A DNA stretch of 9,833 nt. Origin: Clostridia bacterium (lineage in GTDB: Bacteria; Bacillota; Clostridia; Oscillospirales; QAMX01). The notes beneath the pieces are model-generated. The model was not told the DNA's origin, did no database searches, and saw only the letters and a list, made by a program, of their open reading frames with translations. Shown piece after piece: positions 7,164-9,833 of this stretch. Position 1 is the stretch's first letter; each line of letters starts with the position of its first letter. A program made the position numbers and the translations under genes. The stretch is taken from positions 1 through 9,833 of the forward strand of contig JAFYNU010000280.1 in the NCBI GenBank assembly GCA_017547975.1. Reading direction: 5' to 3'.

Positions 7164-7192
7164 TGCAAGAAGCCGTGGACTTTTGTTGTCTA
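7164..7192 (+). promoter_or_regulatory. Candidate ECF-type (autoregulated) promoter of the sigma/anti-sigma operon
   Basis: TGCAAG (7164-7169) and TGTCTA (7187-7192) are 17 bp apart. This resembles ECF promoters, which often have a TGMAAC-like -35 and a GTC-containing -10 and drive their own sigma gene. The AT-rich TATTATAGTG directly after (7191-7200) could instead be a sigma-A -10, but no TTGACA-like box lies 16-18 bp upstream of it. Autoregulation is inference from this spacing and from the usual habit of ECF operons. Confidence 0.4.
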
Positions 7193-7230
7193 TTATAGTG
7201 TAAAGAAAAATAAGGAAAGGAGAAACCGGC

Positions 7231-7791
7231 ATGGACGATCGGGAGATCATCAATCTCTTTTATGCCCGCTCGGAAGGGGCCATTCAGGCGGTGTCCGACC
7301 GCTACGGCGGCTATTGCTATGCCATCTCCTTTGCTATTTTGGGGGATCGGGAGGATGCCTTGGAGTGCGTCAACGACACCTGGCTCCGGGCATGGAACGC
7401 CATTCCCCCGGCAAAGCCCGAAAAGCTTGGAATCTACCTGGGGAAAATCACCCGGAATCTGTCGCTGAACCGCCTGAAACACAACGGGGCGAAAAAACGG
7501 GGCGGGGGACGGGTGGAGCTTCTGCTTTCCGAATTGGAGGATTGCCTGCCCGCCGGGGAAAGCGTGGAAAGCGCCCTGGCAGATGCCGAGCTGAAGGAAG
7601 TGCTGGAAAACTGGCTCCGGGGTCAATCGATGGAAAAACGGGGAATTTTTCTGCGCCGCTATTTTCTCGTGCGGTCGGTGGGGGAAATCGCCCGGGAGTA
7701 TGGAGACAGCGAAAGCAGGATTACCTCGATTCTCCACCGTATGCGCAAAGACCTGAAGCAATATTTGGAAAAGGAGGGGATCACCCTGTGA
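7231..7791 (+). CDS. ECF-family RNA polymerase sigma factor
   Basis: This is a 186-residue sigma-70 family protein with only regions 2 and 4, as in ECF (group 4) sigma factors. Region 2 covers about 8-85, with the core-binding segment GDREDALECVNDTWLRAWN (38-56), and is followed by GIYLGKITRNLSLNRLK. The linker (about 86-118) contains KKRGGGRVELLLSELEDCLPA, which I recognise from a large group of Clostridia ECF factors. Region 4 covers about 119-180, with the -35-binding helix-turn-helix RSVGEIAREYGDSESRITSI (148-167). The start at 7231 has AAAGGAG at 7216-7222. The last codons overlap the next gene by four bases (GTGA), so the two are translationally coupled, as expected for sigma and anti-sigma. 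Its target genes cannot be read here apart from its probable own operon. Confidence 0.93.
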   Translation: MDDREIINLFYARSEGAIQAVSDRYGGYCYAISFAILGDREDALECVNDTWLRAWNAIPPAKPEKLGIYLGKITRNLSLNRLKHNGAKKRGGGRVELLLSELEDCLPAGESVESALADAELKEVLENWLRGQSMEKRGIFLRRYFLVRSVGEIAREYGDSESRITSILHRMRKDLKQYLEKEGITL

Positions 7792-8690
7792 AAAGTGAAA
7801 AACTGCTTGGTGCCCTGGGGCAATTGGATGATACCCTTCTGGCGGAGACTCTGGAGACTCCGGTGAAAAAGAGGAACAGGCGGCCCCTTCGGCTGGGTGC
7901 CCTGGCGGCCTGTCTGGCGATCCTCTTTGTGGGAGCCTGGGGGATGATAGGGCGAAATGGGGAAACCCAAACCTTTCTGGAGGCCGAAATGGCCCGGGAT
8001 CCAATCCTGACCTGGGAGGATCCCCTGACCGATGAAGAATATTCGGCCTACGAAATTGCCTATGCCAATACCCCTGCGGCGGAGCGTACCCGGGAAAAAT
8101 ACGAAGAATTTCATCGTTATGCCGCCCTTCGGTTTCAAAAGAGCTGGGCGGAGGCCGACTACCCTTACTATTATTACTACCTTTCGGGCCGCAGTGAATA
8201 CGACGGCAGTCGGGTGGCGGGACACCGGAACGAAGCGGTAAGCGGTATCGGCTTGTTATCCACCTCCCGCACCGGCCCGGATTCCTTTATTGATAACATG
8301 CTTGCCGATGCCTGCGCCATTCTGACCCCCCGGGGAGATGGGAGCATGGCAGTGACGGAAGTGTTGTGGGGGAGTTTGGATGGGGATGCCGTCATGCTGG
8401 CGCCCGGGGCGGTGACCCGCTCCATGGAGAATGCCCTTCGGGATCCCGACCGGCAGTTTGTTATTTTCCTCCACGATGCAGGCAACACCTGGGACACCGG
8501 AAGTGAAACCATCGGTATATATACCTACAGCACCACCGGCTTGTTTGAAATGGAAAAGGGTACGATCGAAGCCTGTACCGACATTGCAGACGTGGTGCGT
8601 TACGATGGGAATACCCCCGAAACCATGGTGGAGGCCGGGGTGGCCCTGGCGCAAAAGTACCCGGAGCTTTTGGCAGGGCTTATGAAATGA
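7788..8690 (+). CDS. Probable membrane-bound anti-sigma factor with extracellular sensor domain
   Basis: A 300-residue protein with a GTG start overlaps the sigma stop codon; AAGGAGGGG (7771-7779) gives an excellent ribosome binding site. Residues 1-34 form a short cytoplasmic segment (KLLGALGQLDDTLLAETLE, then a basic KKRNRR stretch), the type found beside this class of Clostridia ECF factors and presumed to bind the sigma factor. Residues 35-54 are one transmembrane helix, and the remainder should be extracellular. The outer part has two regions. A Tyr-rich, charged segment (about 62-150) contains DPILTWEDPLTDEEYSAYE and YPYYYYYLSGRSEYD. A beta-rich domain (about 155-270) contains EVLWGSLDGDAVMLAPGAV and FVIFLHD. 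The first segment is repeated in the lipoprotein at 9373. No zinc-binding HxxxCxxC anti-sigma motif is present, so this is not a ZAS-type factor. The anti-sigma role is inferred from position, coupling and topology. Confidence 0.8.
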   Translation: MKSEKLLGALGQLDDTLLAETLETPVKKRNRRPLRLGALAACLAILFVGAWGMIGRNGETQTFLEAEMARDPILTWEDPLTDEEYSAYEIAYANTPAAERTREKYEEFHRYAALRFQKSWAEADYPYYYYYLSGRSEYDGSRVAGHRNEAVSGIGLLSTSRTGPDSFIDNMLADACAILTPRGDGSMAVTEVLWGSLDGDAVMLAPGAVTRSMENALRDPDRQFVIFLHDAGNTWDTGSETIGIYTYSTTGLFEMEKGTIEACTDIADVVRYDGNTPETMVEAGVALAQKYPELLAGLMK

Positions 8691-8701
8691 GAGGCAACGA
8701 T

Positions 8702-9319
8702 ATGAAAAAGAAGATATGTGTTTTATTGCTTCTCCTGTCCCTTCTTCTTGGGGGGTGTGGGGGGAAGGCAAAACCCATGGAGATTCCCGAAATCGAGGTC
8801 CCGGTGATAGAAGTGGAAAGCGAAAGCGAATCCGAAAGCGAAACCGAGTTTATTTTTTCGGATATGACGGTGTATCATGGGATTTTGGTCATGGAATCGG
8901 ATTTGGGGTATGCGAGCGGACCGTTTCGGAGAGAAGAGGCCACGAAACTGAAGGAAACGCTCCTGTGTACCTCCTATCAGGAATACCGGGAATATATCGA
9001 AATGGTCAAGCTTACGTGGCCCGATGCGGATGTTTATAAATTCCCGGACATTCCCGCCGAATGGTTTGAAGAGTGGAGTCTTTTGACCCTGCTTTTGGTG
9101 GGGAATAGTATTGGCGGCGGCTTTTCCCTGGAGGAAAGCTGGACCAATGGTGAAAAATTGCTCCTGACCCTGAAGGCCGAAACCAAGGGGATCGAAATGG
9201 AGGATTGGCTGATTTATGACCGGGGTACCTTCCTGACCGCCATTCCCAAAGAACAGGCGGAAAAGCTGGAAATCATTGACTATATCGTTCTTTTTGATGG
9301 TCAGGAAGAGAAAAATTAG
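8702..9319 (+). CDS. Lipoprotein with Ser/Glu spacer and uncharacterised C-terminal domain
   Basis: This 205-residue protein begins with a lipoprotein signal peptide (MKKK, a leucine-rich core, and lipobox LGGC with lipidated Cys19). A spacer rich in Glu, Pro, Val and Ser follows, ending in an ESESESESE run (38-48). The globular part (about 50-200) includes a TSYQEYREYIE helix and a PAEWFEEWSLLTLLLVGNS strand region. It also has LLLTLKAETKGIEMEDWLIY. These recall a secreted domain often seen in Clostridia hypothetical proteins (an FF..LL.....SGS-like pattern), but I cannot name a family. The start at 8702 is preferred because AGAGG (8690-8694) is seven bases upstream and the signal peptide begins cleanly there. 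An ATG at 8687 overlapping the previous stop would add five residues. The gene lies 11 bp after the anti-sigma gene, so it is in the same operon and may be a partner or target of the signalling pair. Confidence 0.8.
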   Translation: MKKKICVLLLLLSLLLGGCGGKAKPMEIPEIEVPVIEVESESESESETEFIFSDMTVYHGILVMESDLGYASGPFRREEATKLKETLLCTSYQEYREYIEMVKLTWPDADVYKFPDIPAEWFEEWSLLTLLLVGNSIGGGFSLEESWTNGEKLLLTLKAETKGIEMEDWLIYDRGTFLTAIPKEQAEKLEIIDYIVLFDGQEEKN

Positions 9320-9372
9320 CAAATGCTGGCAGAATGGGAAAAACGAAAGGGATATAAGAGGGAGGAATGAAG

Positions 9373-9833
9373 ATGAGAAAGTTACAAATGATCCTTGGTA
9401 TTTGCCTTTTCACATTGGTTCTCCTTTTTACGGGATGTGAAGGGGCGGAGGAAGCGATCCCGGAGCCTTTGCTCCCGGAGAGTGAAAGCGAATTGCCCGA
9501 AAGCGAAGCGGAGTCGGAACCCGAGTCCGAAACCCAGGAGGATACTCGTACCTTCCTGGAAAAAGAAAAGGAAACCGACCCGATCTTTGATTGGGTGGAT
9601 CCCCTGACCGAGGAAGAATTTTCGGAATATGAATGGGATTACTACGAAAATTCGGAAGAATGGACCGAGGAAGAGAAGAATGCGTTTGGAGAGTATAACC
9701 TGACCCGCAACCTGAAGCGTCTGGCCGAATGGAACTATCCCCTCTATTACTATTATCATTCGGGCCGCAGTGAATACGATCCAACCCGCATTGAGGGGCA
9801 CCGGAATATGCCCGACGCCATCAAGATCATCGG
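9373..9833 (+). CDS. Lipoprotein carrying a paralogue of the anti-sigma sensor segment, 3' end beyond window
   Basis: The first 153 residues are visible and the gene runs off the right edge. It starts with a signal peptide and lipobox FTGC (Cys22; Phe at -3 is slightly atypical). An acidic Ser/Glu/Pro spacer follows (about 30-57, with SESELPESEAESEPESE). From residue 60 the protein aligns with residues 62 onward of the upstream anti-sigma factor: both have TFLE, then DPI..W.DPLT.EE.S.YE (13 of 19 identical), then YP.YYYY.SGRSEYD..R..GHRN (18 of 24 identical), with one one-residue gap between the blocks. The start at 9373 has GGAGG at 9361-9365, seven bases upstream; ATG at 9367 would be too close to it. 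It lies 53 bp after the previous lipoprotein, with no terminator between, so it is probably in the sigma operon. The function of the shared segment is unknown; sensing or ligand binding is inference. Confidence 0.82.
   Translation, partial: MRKLQMILGICLFTLVLLFTGCEGAEEAIPEPLLPESESELPESEAESEPESETQEDTRTFLEKEKETDPIFDWVDPLTEEEFSEYEWDYYENSEEWTEEEKNAFGEYNLTRNLKRLAEWNYPLYYYYHSGRSEYDPTRIEGHRNMPDAIKII

Noticed and set aside
7104..7787. Upstream extension of the anti-sigma factor through the sigma gene
   Set aside because: It starts inside the terminator and overlaps the sigma factor in another frame. The GTG at 7788 has a perfect ribosome binding site and gives the expected protein.
9323..9370. 15-codon open frame between the two lipoproteins
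   Set aside because: It has no ribosome binding site and no recognisable feature; it is consistent with chance.

Overview
The window suggests an anaerobic, moderately GC-rich Firmicute of the class Clostridia, most likely a gut-type Oscillospirales or Ruminococcaceae relative. The reasons are strong AGGAG ribosome binding sites, sigma-A-like promoters with extended -10 elements, a glycyl radical enzyme (which needs anaerobic life), a Clostridia-style ECF sigma/anti-sigma pair, and Gram-positive lipoproteins with Ser/Glu-rich spacers. The assignment is by gene style only. I see no rRNA, tRNA, CRISPR array, insertion sequence or phage gene.

Left part (1-6367), a probable carbon-metabolism block. 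A glycyl radical enzyme of the pyruvate formate-lyase superfamily runs leftward off the edge (1-1411, minus strand); 470 N-terminal residues are visible, including the catalytic Cys loop, but not the C-terminal glycyl radical domain. Across a 158-bp divergent control region lies a 1078-residue cytoplasmic protein with an N-terminal DUF5107-type domain (beta-sandwich, presumed carbohydrate-active) and a long TPR array (1570-4806). It ends at a strong intrinsic terminator. Next is an FGGY carbohydrate kinase of xylulokinase type (4883-6367). A near-consensus promoter lies at the very end of the DUF5107 gene, so the terminator hairpin falls inside the kinase leader. This layout could work as an attenuator.

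Middle (6368-7139). A single-gene unit encodes an HD-superfamily metal-dependent phosphohydrolase (6432-7091), with its own extended -10 promoter and its own intrinsic terminator.

Right part (7140-9833), an envelope-signalling operon. An ECF sigma factor (7231-7791) overlaps by four bases a GTG-started, single-pass membrane protein that is probably its anti-sigma factor (7788-8690). Two lipoproteins follow (8702-9319, and 9373 to the edge). The second lipoprotein carries a clear paralogue of the membrane-proximal extracellular segment of the anti-sigma factor: both have a DPI..W.DPLT.EE block and a YP.YYYY.SGRSEYD block ending in GHRN. The operon therefore appears to present the same putative sensor module twice, once tethered to the sigma factor and once as a free lipoprotein on a Ser/Glu spacer. 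This is the most novel-looking feature of the window.

Working model, by inference: the left genes process a sugar or sugar derivative by an anaerobic route. The right operon senses an envelope or extracellular cue and releases the ECF sigma factor. Nothing in the sequence links the two halves directly.
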